From positions 48,894,834-48,958,833 of the forward strand of contig NC_133771.1 of the NCBI RefSeq assembly GCF_003597395.2: a DNA stretch of 64,000 nucleotides, written 5' to 3'. Under the pieces are notes generated by a model that was not told the DNA's origin, made no database searches, and saw nothing but the letters and a program-made list of their open reading frames with translations. The stretch is from Chelonoidis abingdonii. Taxonomy: Eukaryota > Chordata > Testudines > Testudinidae. This document shows, one piece after another, positions 9,156-21,299 of the stretch (position 1 is its first letter; each line of letters begins with the position of its first letter). The translations under genes were made by a program, and so were the position numbers.

Positions 9156-11237
9156 TAGTACACTGTCACATTAGTTAGGCCTATTTTTCACAGAACTCTT
9201 ACTTTATCCCCAAATAATGCCTCAGTTTCTCTTAGTCTCAATCATCTTTAGCTTGCTAAGCATGACCACAAGAACCACTTCAATGCCAATTGGCAGAGGT
9301 TTCACTCTTCTAGAACACCAACTCTTATCAGGCTTGCCAAATTCACTACACGTAGCACGAAGCTTTCACAATCTTTATCTATAAGGAATGTCATAAGTTC
9401 TTAAATGAAAGCCAGGATCTCACAGATCATCAATATCATTGTGAAATATACATATTGACATTATTTAAGGAGTTAAGTGTATATATACACTGGAATATAT
9501 GTTTTAAAAAGTCAGAATCAAAGCGCTATTGACAAACAGATTTTTGCCGGACAAAGGATGTATATTCAACTGTCTGCCTCAGTTCAAATGTAAATTAAGC
9601 ATTGCAAGCCAACACAATGGAAGCCATGTTTGTATACAAAGTCAACACGAGTACATGAAGGCTTCATGGAGTCAGCACACCAGGAAATAAACAACAGGGT
9701 CTTCTTGACTCTGGAGACAAAACAATGAATTTGGGGGGGGATGTCAGAAAAAGGCAAAAGGACACCTCTTGATCCTTCACTGAGGAAGCAAAAAGGATAG
9801 CACTTTCTGCACTCATGAAAGAGAGATCCCAGGCATGTTGGCTGGAGATGTTGGAAGATTGCATTAGGTGAGATTAACAGGCTAAAATCCTTGTATAAAA
9901 TAGTTTAAGTTTATACTCTAGGAAGCATGTTGTACTTTTTGTTCTCATCGTTACCCTTCTTACTCTCTCTCAAATCTCAGCCTTTGAAAACAAACTTATG
10001 ATTGTTTTCCCTATAAATATATCTCAGTGCTGTGCTGTTATATAGGGGTTGATCCTCAGCTGAATCAAACAAGCAAGTGTGTATACTATCCCTTTTGTGA
10101 TAGCACACCTGGTAATTTCTGCAAGCATCCAGTGGTTAAGGGCTGGACACTGCCAAGAGAGCTCCAAGGACTTGGGGGTTGGTGTGTGCCCATCGTTAAT
10201 GTGCATAGAGAAAATGAGGTCTGCAGAGGACTGGAAGGCAGTGCTTGTGTTGCCACAGGTTGTTGGTTTCGGGGAGCTAGCCACAGCAGGCACAAGCAAG
10301 ACTGCTTCATGCTAAGGGCAGGTAGTGGAGAGATTGGAAGGCATCAATGAGTTCACTCCATATCCCAATGCACATCCGTCCATATCACATGACATCTGTA
10401 TGACAGCTGAAGACTAGAATAATAGGGTTGCTGCAGGTCAGAAATTAGGTATAAACTGACAATTATATTTATTTTTAATGGAGAAAGCTTACAAAGTGCC
10501 TTTACACTGGCAACTTAAATAAGGATCCTATCCTCCAAATTCAAGGGACTTCCTTTGTTTTTGTTTTTTCTGCCACTTTTCCACATATCAGCAAACTGAG
10601 ATCTTCTACTTCCAGTTCTTTTGCTCCAATAAATTAATATTAAATCTTGAAAAAAAATTGCACTTATGAACCTAGTTCCAGTGAATTCTGTTCTCCTATT
10701 TTAGTACTATGGTAGCTAATGCTTATCATTTAGTTGAGCCAATAAACTAAGTGCTCTGGACTTCTTTATAAAAAATAAATGCACTAAACATCAGAAAAAA
10801 TGCATTCTAATACAACAGCCTTATATGTCAGGACAGTGGAAACACCATCTCTAAGCCAGTGTACACATATATTCACCATATGAATGGGAGGTTTGGATTG
10901 CCCTGAACACTTAGAAATATTTTCCAATAAATTCCCTGTTGTACCATAGTTCTTCATTTTATTTGAAGACTAAATATAAATTTTATTGTGCCTTTCCCTC
11001 TGTGCAGCAATTAATAATAATAATAATAAAAAAAAATTTGACCCAATTTTGCCTTCAGTTATGCAATCAAGAACTCCCACTGAAATCACCTGGAGTTAGC
11101 TCTTTTGATAGCAGAGCTAGCCCTATTGTTCATAGATTTTATTACAAATGTGCTAAATATGCATTGTAATGTTTGCATATTTTGCTTTCTGTATCATTTC
11201 CCATAATCCCTCATTTTCAAGTTTCAAAATAGTTGTT
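9156..11237. other. No feature recognised
   Basis: AT-rich unique sequence. Overlapping open frames on both strands at 10024-10350 look like chance. A short (TAA)n tract followed by an A-run occurs near 11012-11036. Confidence 0.45.
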
Positions 11238-11914
11238 AAAATATGCATTGAATGTCCTCTAGCGACACCACCAGAGGACCCAACCACATCAGCCACACCA
11301 TCAAGGGCTCATTCACCTGTATGTCTACTAGTATTATATGCGCCATCATGTGCCAGCAATGCCTCTTTGCCATGTACATTGGCCACAGCAGACAGTCCCT
11401 ACGTAAAAGAATAAATGGACACAAATTGGACATCAGGAATGGTAACATACAAAAGCCAGTAGGCGAACACTTCAACCTCCCTGGACATTCTATAACAGAT
11501 TTAAAAGTAACTTTAGAAACAGACTTCAAAAGAGAAACAGCAGAACTAAAATTCGTCTGCAAATTTAACACTGTTAATTTGGGCTTGAATAGGGACCAGG
11601 AGTGGCTGGCTCATTACAAAAGCAGCTTGGCCTTTCCTGGAATTGATGCCTCCTCATCTGTTATTGGGAGTGGACTACATCCACCCTGATCGAATTGGCC
11701 TGGTTAACACTGGTTCTCTTCCTGTGAGGTACTCCCTTCTCTTGATGTGTCATTATATAATGCCTGCATCTGTAATTTTCACTCCATGCATCTGAAGAAG
11801 TGAGGTTTTTTTACCCACAAAAGCTTATGCCCAAATAAATGTTAGTCTTTAAGGTGTCACTGGACTCCTCGTTGTTTTTGTGGATACAGACTAACATGGC
11901 TACCCCCTGATACT
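11238..11914 (+). mobile_element. Penelope-like element, 5'-truncated, 3' end intact
   Basis: A 3' fragment of a PLE. It contains the end of the coding region (GIY-YIG nuclease) and the 3' UTR, finishing '...gactaacatggctaccccctgatact'. The UTR includes 'gaagtgaggtttttttaccc' and 'ttagtctttaaggtgtcact', which are the same blocks as the fold-back at 4474 and, inverted, the tail at 60631. The left limit is approximate, drawn where similarity to the other PLE copy (near 61.3 kb) fades. No target duplication could be identified. Confidence 0.8.
11252..11689 (+). pseudogene. GIY-YIG endonuclease domain of a PLE polyprotein (C-terminal remnant)
   Basis: A 145-residue open frame. In Penelope-like elements the GIY-YIG domain sits C-terminal to the reverse transcriptase and is thought to nick the target DNA. 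Visible hallmarks are AIMCQQC, then AMYIGHSRQSLRKRINGHK (the YIG strand and the helix with conserved Arg), then GEHFNLPGH with the likely catalytic Glu, followed by LNRDQEWLAHY near the end. Residues 1 to about 8 ahead of GPNHISHT are probably not original N-terminal coding sequence. The RT part is missing through 5' truncation, so this is a non-functional relic although the frame is still open. A host-domesticated gene is unlikely given the PLE 3' UTR immediately downstream. Confidence 0.8.
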
Positions 11915-11919
11915 CTAAA

Positions 11920-13124
11920 GATTCCATTGTCCTTAAAAACCTTTTTTCTGGCTCCTATCTCTATATTTTAGTGCAATAGTACCTCCTGAGAAGAAAACAT
12001 GCAGAGTTTAGGTGAAGGATGTTAAGGAGTTAATAATGAATCCAATAGAACACTGCCTTGCCTGTGGTTATTTATGTTTATGCAAAGAAGATGTAAAATG
12101 CAGTGGTGTGGCAGAGTGGAAAATTCTAATTTGGTAGTATTTGACACTCATTTGCAGAGGTGTGAGAGACTGCTCAGGGTGCAAGGCAGTGTAGAAGTAT
12201 ACCCTACATTGTGTCAGCTGTGCCTTCTAGACAAGGAATTGGTGCTGTCATGTCTTTTATACTATATTATCCAAAAAAGGGCTGCTGATAATAGTTACAG
12301 GAGTTCAGCTGCACCATAGAAATCATGGTTAGATGTTACTATGTTTGGGGACACAACATTGTCAATCTTCTCTCAGCCCGGATATTCGGTATATTTTTAA
12401 AATAAATCACTTATCATGAAGATAATGGTAGATATTTGATATTGCAACTCTAACTGATTTCTAGTATTAAAAAAGCAAGTCACAGCTGCTTCAGTTGTAA
12501 CAGGGTAATGAAAGGTATATTATTTAAGGCATAACATACAGAATATTAATCTCAAGGAAACACTCTGCACTTCCAGTGATGCTATAAATTGAGATACAAA
12601 TTGAAGAACTTGATAGTTTTGTTAAGTCTATAGATTTTTCTGATGTGCAGAATATTCACTTACATATATACCTTTCCCTCACCTAACTCACCCATTACCA
12701 TTGTTAAACATATTAGCAAATGAGCCCATAAACAGAAAAAAGTCAGCGAACAACAACAAAATACACAATATATGTTTGTAACTTGCAGAAGTTTTCACCC
12801 ACATCCAGATTACATCAGTCATCAAATAACCACAAAAGAAAAATGTCTCAGCATAAAGTTAAGTGAAGAAGTGTACTAAATTTACTTGTATGGACCATGT
12901 AATAGCAGTTGATTGCATGTCTATCACTTGAATTCAGTCATCTCTCACCATTCTGTTCAGTCCATACTGTAACATTACCTTACTTTTGCTCTAACTCAAT
13001 AAAATTCCATCTTCTACTTCACTGCAACTTACAATAAAACAATCATATGTAATGCACTTTTCTTTAACGTATAATATCTAACTCTTATACAGCAATGTCA
13101 GTATCTCAGCACTTCAGTCTTCAG
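11920..13124. other. No feature recognised
   Basis: AT-rich unique sequence without supported genes or repeats. The plus-strand frame at 12074-12319 is short and unmatched. Confidence 0.45.
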
Positions 13125-13310
13125 TTTTTATAGTCAGAGGAATTATGAGACAAGTAGGGAAATATTAGCCCCCTTTTACAGACAGTGAACTGAGCCACAG
13201 AAAGACTACATGACTTTCTCAAAGTCAGACAAATGACCATGATGGTTCCTGGGTCTCCCACATTCTAGACTAATATGCTGACTGCTGAACCATCCTTCCT
13301 CTGTTTCTTG
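13125..13310 (-). mobile_element. MIR/CORE-SINE fragment
   Basis: Reads as the complement-side layout of MIR: 'cccccttttacagacagtga', 'actgagccacagaaagacta', 'tgactttctcaaagtcagac', 'ggttcctgggtctccc' and 'ctgctgaaccatcc'. An old tRNA-derived SINE. Confidence 0.65.
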
Positions 13311-16140
13311 GGCTTGGCCTGCCTTGCTCTCTTTTCTAGCCTACTTACACTACCAGCAGCAGCCACATCAGCAGTATATTGAACTAGCCCAGTGCCCCAT
13401 AATCAGTAGCCAAGGACTGCTCTGTCCAACTCTTTTCAGCTGTCCCCCTGGACTTCTCCCAGCTCACCATCTCTAGGTTAGACCTGCTTTCAGGGCCAAG
13501 CCTCAACAAAATCCCAACATCAAATTAAAAACTTAAAACCACTTTCACCCTCTTGGGGCTTGACCATTCATCTCTCTCTCTCTCATTCCGTTACTCTGTT
13601 CCCACTTTCAATACTTCCCAGGGCTCTCCCTGGAAGTCCAGTTCCTGTCCTTTTATCCAGTTGCTTCATCTCTCCCCTGACCTCCTGCCAGACTTCTCTA
13701 CTTAGGAGAGCATCCCAGGTCCTACTCTCACACCTGGGCATGCTCCTTGATTCTCCTCTAAATTTTCTGAAGTTGAGCACCAAAAATTACTGCTCACGTT
13801 TGAAAATTCAGGCTGTGATAGAGACTGACATGTAGAGACTCAAGAGAAGACCTGTCCTTTTGGAATCTGCTTCTGTTTTTATTGTTAATAGATTTGATTT
13901 ATTCCACCTTCCAAAACCTTCTGCCTCTGCTACAACGAGATAATACAGCTGAGCTTGTAGTCAGAAATATTCCTGTCACTAGTTAAGATCAGAAGTGGAG
14001 GATGTCTGACTAGTGAGGTATCAGAAGCCGAAAGTATCTAGGCTATTTATTCATTAAACACTTTGGTAGGTGGTGTTCACAACATGGCATTTACCTAGAG
14101 TAGCTCAACATTCACATCACTGTTATTTACCAAACCTTTTTAGGATCAGATTCATTTTGTACAAAATGAGCATCTGAAGAAAGAATGTTTCCTTTCATTT
14201 TAATCATAAAATTATGTTGTTTACCACTCTGCATCATGGCAAAATGATGTAACCAGTGCTAACATTGGCACACAAAACCCAATGATTTACTGTAAAAAAA
14301 AAAAATAATACCAACTTTTCCTAATTCAAAAAAATACCACAGTGTGATATAGTATTTATCTCAGAAATCACATGTTCAGCCATGATGAAGTCAAATATGT
14401 AACATTGGGGAAAAAATTCAAATGTGAGTTTTTAGAAAAGGATTTGTGGCCTATAATGTTCCAAATAATGATTTCTTGTTTATAGATTATGACCATTCTG
14501 ACTGCTCTTATACTAGGAGCATTGAGGGTAAACACCAGATCCTTCCCTACAAAGTTATCTGTAAACAATGGCTTTTCTTTCAGCTATCATATGGTAAGAC
14601 CAACAGAACAATTACTACTCTTCTATAAAGGGAATAAGGAAAGCTGACCCTTGTGAATGGCTGTGTGAGACATTAAAGTTAAATAGCATTGACTGCAGTT
14701 TGTTGCACTCTGACCTTCTAGCTGGTATCAACCATGGCAGTAGACGAAGTCTAAAACACATCTAAAATGCAATAAGATTTCTAGTTAAATCAAATCCAGT
14801 ACAGTCCACAGGAATGCTACATCTTTCCTTCCTGTCTCCCCTCTCCACTTACAACATTCTAAATTCCCATCACCTGCAGAAGAGTTCACAGTGGTTCCCT
14901 GAAATGTGGTACAATATGCGAGTGCACAGAAGAAATCATTCACGAAGTGAGACTTTGGCCCCAAGGTATCAATGGGAGTTAGGCACCTAAAAATATATTT
15001 AAAAGACCTGAGCTTCAATCTTCCCTTCAATTTCCTGGCTGCAGCCCAATGCAAACTATAGTCCAATCCCCTCTAAATTCAGTGGTTGCCATTAATACAT
15101 CAGCAGTGGCAAACACAACTGTAGCTAAAATAAAACATTTTTCCTCTATACATAAAATATGAAGTATCTGTGGTAACTGGGTGGTATCTTTTCAGCAAAG
15201 GTTGTCTTTTTATCTAGTCAACAACGTAAAGGGAAGTGGCAAAAGGAGCTGATATGGTGGAGACAAACACTTGTCCACATAAATATTTCATTTAGTCTTC
15301 ACATCCAGGTGAAAAGAAATGTCCTGATTTTTTGGCACAGTAGAAAAGATTATTGCTTCTTAAAAGCTGCCTTTGACAGAAAAATATGACAAGTTTGGAA
15401 AATGTCGGTTTCATGTACAGATGCTTCAAGAAATTCTTAAACTGACTTAATTTGATTGGAGAGATTACATATGAGCCTATATGTACCCTAAACCTCCTTT
15501 GGGACCATGCTTATGGGAACATGGTCTTGTGTTTGGTCAAATAGCTTTGCTATCTGTTGGACACCAATTTCTTTTCCAAAAGTTTGGGCCAAGATTTTAA
15601 AAAATTGGAATCTAAGGCTAGGTTTCTATATGCATATTTTCACATCAAATAAGGGCCTGTTTTTCAGAAGTACTGAGAAGCAGTCAGCAGATCCCATTTA
15701 AAAAACAATAGATATTGCCTAGTGCCAAAATATGATTCTCAGACCCCAGCTTGAGATTCCAAATTTTCAAAATCTGAGCTCTGATTACTTGAGACAAAAC
15801 AATTGCAGGTTGGACTCCAGGTTACAAACAAAATGAAATAATGAACCCAAAGCCTATATATTAAAGATAAAATATCATATTACAACTTAATTTGCATTAT
15901 TTGGGTCAGACAGCAACATCACATGTAGTTTTGTTTTGTGTGTGGAAAATGTGCATTTGTTTAGGCCCCTGAAGAGGTGTGATATATTTCAGTTTGTTTT
16001 CAAATAAAGGAAGAAGAGCCTGCAAAAGTCTAGTTCATTTTATTAAACACTGCCAATAAAATGATAAAACCATGAAAATCTGCAGTTATTATTTTGAATA
16101 TATACTAAGTGCCTGATCCTGAGAACACTCTGCCATGAGT
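13311..16140. other. No gene recognised; short MITE-like trace near 14950-15010
   Basis: Mostly unique sequence. At 14950-15010 'tatcaatgggagttaggcac' resembles the centre of small palindromic reptile MITEs but lacks ends. An A-run occurs near 14293-14306. Short open frames match nothing. Confidence 0.4.
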
Positions 16141-16148
16141 CAGTAGTG

Positions 16149-16912
16149 CAGATGTGGGCAAACTATGGCCCATGGGCCACATCCAGCCTGTGAGACCATC
16201 CTGCCCGGCTCCCAAGCTCCTGGCCAGGGGGGCTGGCCCCCAGCCCCTCCCCTGCTGTCTCCCCTCCCCTACAGCCTCAGCTTGGTCACTCTGCCTCTGG
16301 CGCAATGGTCTGGGTGGCAGAGCTGTGAGATCCTGGGGCAGTGCAGTGGCAGAGCCCAACCTGACCCGGTGCTCTGTGTTGCATGGTGGCCTGGATCCAG
16401 CCAGGCATCGTGGCTATAGCGCCACAAGACACCAGTGCTCCAGGCAGCGTGGTAAGGGCGCGGGGCGGAGGGGGGGTTGGATAGAGGGCAGAGGATTCGG
16501 GGTGGTGGTCGGGGGCAGGGGTGTGGATAGAAGTCAGGGGTGGTAGGGCGTTGAAAGGGCAGGGGCTGGGGGTGGGGGGTTGGATGGGGCAGCAGGGGGC
16601 AGTCAGGGGCAGAGGTTCCAGGGGCAGTCAGGGGACAGGGAGAAGGGGTGGTTATATGAGTCAGGGGTTCCAGGGGGGCTGTCGGAAAAGGAAGGGTTGG
16701 ATGGGTTGGCGGGAGTCCAGGGGCAGTCAGGGGACAGGGAGCGCCGGGGTGTAGATGGGACAGGGGTCCTAGAGGGGCCATCAGGAAATGGGTGGGTTGG
16801 GTGGGGCAGATAGGAGGTGGGGGCCTGTTCACGACCCCCTCCCCTAACTGCCCCTCCATACAATTTACAAAACCTGATGCGGCCCTCAGGCCAAAAAGTT
16901 TGCCCACCCCTG
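16149..16912. mobile_element. hAT element (non-autonomous), 764 bp
   Basis: Termini are CAGATGTGGGCAAACT and, as complement of the right end, CAGGGGTGGGCAAACT. Flanks are CAGTAGTG (16141-16148) and CAGCAGTG (16913-16920), an 8-bp duplication with one mismatch. The interior is a G-rich minisatellite built on 'ggggcagtcaggggacaggg' at about 16440-16800. The long minus-strand open frames across it (for example 16269-16961, Pro-rich) come from that low-complexity sequence. No transposase remnant is recognisable. Confidence 0.8.
16440..16800. repeat. G-rich minisatellite inside the hAT element
   Basis: Degenerate units of roughly 55-65 bp share 'caggggcagtcaggggacag' and 'ggttggatgggt'. The same motif vocabulary recurs in the hAT at 46302-48278. 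Confidence 0.65.
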
Positions 16913-16920
16913 CAGCAGTG

Positions 16921-19900
16921 TTTACCTCCAGGAGTAGCTGCAAAAAATTCAATAGGATCACTCAAAGCAGAAAGCACTTTGCCAATAATGAGTATCTGCA
17001 CAGTTATAACCATCTCTCTCTCATTTTGATGGCTGATTCCTATACTCCGGTCTTTTCTCTTATTCTCAAACTGTGTTAAGTTTATTTTAAAATAGGCCAT
17101 CTGGGCTTGTTTGGATTTTTTTCCCATACCACATCTTCAGAAAGTGACTTGGGCCCAGATCCTCAGAGATGTTTCAGCCCTAAGGCTCTAGGCTACCTCT
17201 GAAGTCTTCATTGGGCCCACCAAGGTAAGTGCAATGTAAGTCGATCAGACACATATACATACTCTACAAATATCATCTGAGGTCTGGCTATCTGCCCATT
17301 TATTTTTTTCTGTGGTAGAGAGAGGCTCAGAAAGCTTCATTAGAAGGCAAAAAGAGGAACAAAGCAAATTTACTATATGGCTCTTCATTATATAACATTT
17401 GTGATCTATCATAGCAAGTGATACATATCAGTACTACTACTTCATTGGGTAAACAATAAGTGGCAAAGCCTTCAGTTTCTCTTTTCACATCTTCCCAAGA
17501 ATCACAGTTACAACGGTGTAAAGTTTCCATTCTGTGAGCAGCCACCTAGTTTCAAGTTTCGTTTTGAATTAAAAATCTCACCCAGGTTAATGGAAAGGCT
17601 TAGATGATCTTTGCTAAAGTTCTCAGAAAATTAGCCCTAGTTTTGAACAAACCAAGGTTGAGTTATGGATTCAAACTGAAGCCAGGTGAATCTCTGCAGT
17701 TTCCACTACGTTTCACTTTCTGAAATTTAAAGCAGATGGATTGTTGTGAAATTACCTGCATTAGAACAAAAAAGACAACAACATTCTCACAAATTCCCAT
17801 GAACAGAAACTATCCAGTTTCCAAAGAGATCTAGTTATAAACCCTACTACTTTATTAACACTAACCTTGGCTCACAGGGAGTTAAGTATACTCAGCATGT
17901 CAGACGATAAGGCACAGTATTGATGTGCTAATTTGGTTGTAATTACCAAATATTACACCAAACGTGAAACATTAGCTTAAATTATTTTAAAATGGATCCT
18001 GGGCAAACAAACTAACTAAACAGCTGAATAATATTTTACATCCACTTTGGACTTAGAACCACATAACAAAATAAACAAATCAAAGCCAGAGTCAACTCAG
18101 CTGCGTAAGTGCAGACAAGTCACACTCCATAAGTGAAAGAGAGAAAATACCACTAAAGAATAATAAAAACAAAGCTACTTATACTTGATAATAAGATATT
18201 TATGTTGCATTTTATTTTCTATTCCCAATCACAGCATAAAATTATATATGTATCAAAAGTCCTAATCGCTCTTTAAACTTGTTTGAAATATTTCTTTAGT
18301 CTTTTAAAAGGAGGGTAAAAATGGATCCATTCAAGTAATTCAAGATCTGCCTTGTTTACTGCCAAGATTTCTTTCCATTTTATTAAGAGGGTCCAAAAAT
18401 TTAGCTAGGCAAAATAAGTGTGTTAGGCAGAAACTAGTGGTCCACTTGAATAAAATACGCTTCTTGGCAATGAGAAAGGAAACCAATGGAAGATGAGAGA
18501 AACAGGTGAAATACCTCCTTATAGAAATAGGAATGCATGAATGTTGACATCAGAATCTTTATATCCAGAACACACAACCTAAAACTATATTAACTCCTTG
18601 TGTGTTGCCCAATGTATCTGATAGTTGGAACCCCACCATGAACAAGAAAGTCTCAGATAAGGAATCTCGAAAGAGCAAGTTAAATAATTAACCTAAAGCA
18701 TTTAGTCCACCTTTCCACAAATAACTTATAAAAACTTTTCCATGAATCAGAGTTCATTAAAAGTTTACAAAAAATTGGAACAAAATCTGTCAGTTTTATT
18801 ACTTTAATCATTTCCCTTTTATCCTGAAAAACATCTTGACAAGAATGCTGAGAAAGCTGGAGCATCTACAAGAGTTGGAAACAGGAATCTGAACAATGTC
18901 AGATTTGTTAAAAATTATTGTCCATTGGGGAAAATCCCAAGTTGAACTCAAAGCTCAAGTACGAAAGGATACAATGTCTGAACTGAAAATCAGCACATAG
19001 ATGGGACAACGTCAGAGGTGGAGAACATCTAGAAACAGTGGCCAAAAAAACAAACAAACCAAAAAAAAAACTACACCCCACACACTTTCATCTTCCACTG
19101 TCAGCTCAGAAGTGTATTACAGTCCTTCCATCATTTGTATTATTTTGTAAACAAATCAGCAAGACCAGAAGACAAGAGTTGCTATGAAGGGCTCACACAG
19201 TCCTCATTTTAGTGCCATTGAATTTAATGGGCCAGTTTGTGTGCATAAGAGCAAAGGCTCAGGACAGCCTTGAGAAGACTAAGAGGAGACAATTAGTTCT
19301 TCCATAACACTTGTGTTATAAGCTTTTCTCCCATGTCCATAGTGAAGGCAATGCTGATTCACTCCTTCAGACAGCGACAGGTGGAAACTCTGGATACAAG
19401 TGTAACCCATGTGCCTAATAGGGAGATATCTCTCTGAGGCCAATGGGTGAGGGTTGGGGAGGTAAGGGTCAGTTGTGTCTGGGTCATCGTTGCTAGGCAG
19501 ATTTAGCACTCCACATCCCAAAGCTTCTGGAATTGGGTGTGGTAGTTTTGTGTATGCTCCAATAGGTTTCCTGTTGATGGGGTCAGACTCCATGAGGGCA
19601 AGCGGTCAGGGCAGCTGCTTTTCAAATGGCCATGTGTCCTGTGTGAGCTGGCAGAAAGAAGGCTGTCCCTAACTCTGAAGCAGGTCAGTGATATTGTTAA
19701 TCCTCTAACAGGGAAGCAAGGAAAATAACTTCTATTTTAATTGTATGCTTTGAATGTTGTTTTGATTTTAGCCAAACTGTTCTAGTTAAATGGTCTCAAC
19801 TAGTTTGATTCACCAACTTTTATTTAAATGTAGTATTGGGAAAGAGTAATTTATATTTTGCTATTCTCAGTTTTGTATTTTCTTGTAACAGGGTTTTCTT

Positions 19901-20570
19901 TAAATGTATATACTAAACTGAGTGGTTGGCTAGCAGTGATTTCAGCAGAGGAAGAGTCTGCATGGAGTTCAACAAGCAAGTGGAGGAAAGATGTTGTTTC
20001 AGACTCAGCAGACTGTATAGATCTGGTGATCAAAGACTGAGACTGAACTAAACCTAAGCTTTTGGGAACTCTCAATTTCGTCTCACTGTGTTTTCTGTGG
20101 GGACAGAACTGTTCAGATTTTAATTAGTTTCTATATTTATGTATAACTCAAGATGTCTGGATTATAAAATTGCCATATTATGCTGTAAAAATAATTATTT
20201 GTTTCTTTATCGTAAGATTTTATAAAGTTATTTAATTAAATTGATTTCTTTAGTTCCTTTTGGGATTTGAATGTGGGGTGGTTGACCCTGTGCAATCCTT
20301 GCTGAAAATCCTTAGAGACTGAACTCTGGATCTGCAGCTCCTTTCTATGGAAGTTGGGCTTTTTAGGCACTGAAGAAGTGCAATGAAGTGAACTCTAGCC
20401 CCCACAAGGTTACACAAGGACAGCACAAAATTCAGTGTGTGATGGGGATCGATCACAAACCTGACTCTGCTTTTAAATTGCTCTATAACAAAATTAGGAT
20501 AGTTTGCAACTGCCCACAATATTTTTAGTTAATAGAGTGCTCTGGAAGGGTCATCCTTAGAGAATTTTTT
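16921..20570. other. No gene recognised
   Basis: Long unique AT-rich stretch. A short trace at about 17150-17225 ('gggcccagatcctcagagat') looks like part of a small palindromic MITE. Nothing else is supported. Confidence 0.45.
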
Positions 20571-20573
20571 TTA

Positions 20574-20845
20574 GGGTACGTCTATACTACCCGCCAGATT
20601 GGTGGGTAGTAATCGATCTATCAGGGATCGATTTATTGCATCTTGTATAGACACGATAAATCGATCTGCAAATTGACACCCGTACTCCACCTTGGCAGGA
20701 GGAGTAAGCGGCGTCGACAGGGGAGCCGCAGCAGTTGACTTGCCGCCATGAGGATGGCCAGGTAAGTCAAACTAAGATACTTCGACTTCAGCTATGTGAA
20801 TAGCGTATCTTAGATCGATTCCCACCCCCCAGTGTAGACCAGCCC
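20574..20845. mobile_element. PIF/Harbinger-like MITE, 272 bp
   Basis: Left end GGGTACGTCTATACT; right end as complement GGGCTGGTCTACACT. A TTA duplication lies at 20571-20573 and 20846-20848. A 3-bp TTA/TAA duplication with such ends is typical of PIF/Harbinger elements. The interior has mirrored 'aatcgat' blocks. Confidence 0.7.
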
Positions 20846-20960
20846 TTAATTTTTCACCAAACAGATGGTACAATACAACCAGTGGCTTCCTCACACTGCC
20901 ATAGCAGTATGCCTCATCTCTGCCTGGAAGGGCTACCAGTAAAGATGAGGGAGTAGCTAA

Positions 20961-21253
20961 GGCCTTGTCTACACTACAGATGAAATTCAAGCTAAGCTAC
21001 ACAAGTTGAGTCATGTGAATAGTGTAATTCATATCGATATAGCTTAGATCTAGTTACCGCAGGGTCTACACTACGTGATGTTAACAGGAGACACTCTCGT
21101 CAACTCCCACTACTCTTCTCAATCCGGTGAAGTGCAGGAGTCAATGGGAGAGCAACCTGCGGTCAATTTAGCGGGTCTGGTGAAGACCCACTAAATCGAC
21201 CGCAGATGTGTTGATTGCTGCTCGTCGATCCGCCGGTAAGCATAGACAAGCCC
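20961..21253. mobile_element. PIF/Harbinger-like MITE, 293 bp
   Basis: Left end GGCCTTGTCTACACTAC; right end as complement GGGCTTGTCTATGC. A TAA duplication lies at 20958-20960 and 21254-21256. It is related to the element 115 bp to its left but differs internally. An internal 'cagggtctacactacgtg' near 21060 repeats terminal-like sequence and may mark an older end or a compound structure. Confidence 0.7.
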
Positions 21254-21299
21254 TAAGTCATCTTGTCTCTTCACTTCTTGGGCACCAAGAAGAGACTTC

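Noticed and set aside
16269..16961. A 230-codon minus-strand open frame, the longest in the window
   Set aside because: It lies across a hAT terminus and its G-rich minisatellite, and the product is repetitive Pro/Thr/Leu. No domain is visible, and the frame also crosses the right end of the transposon.
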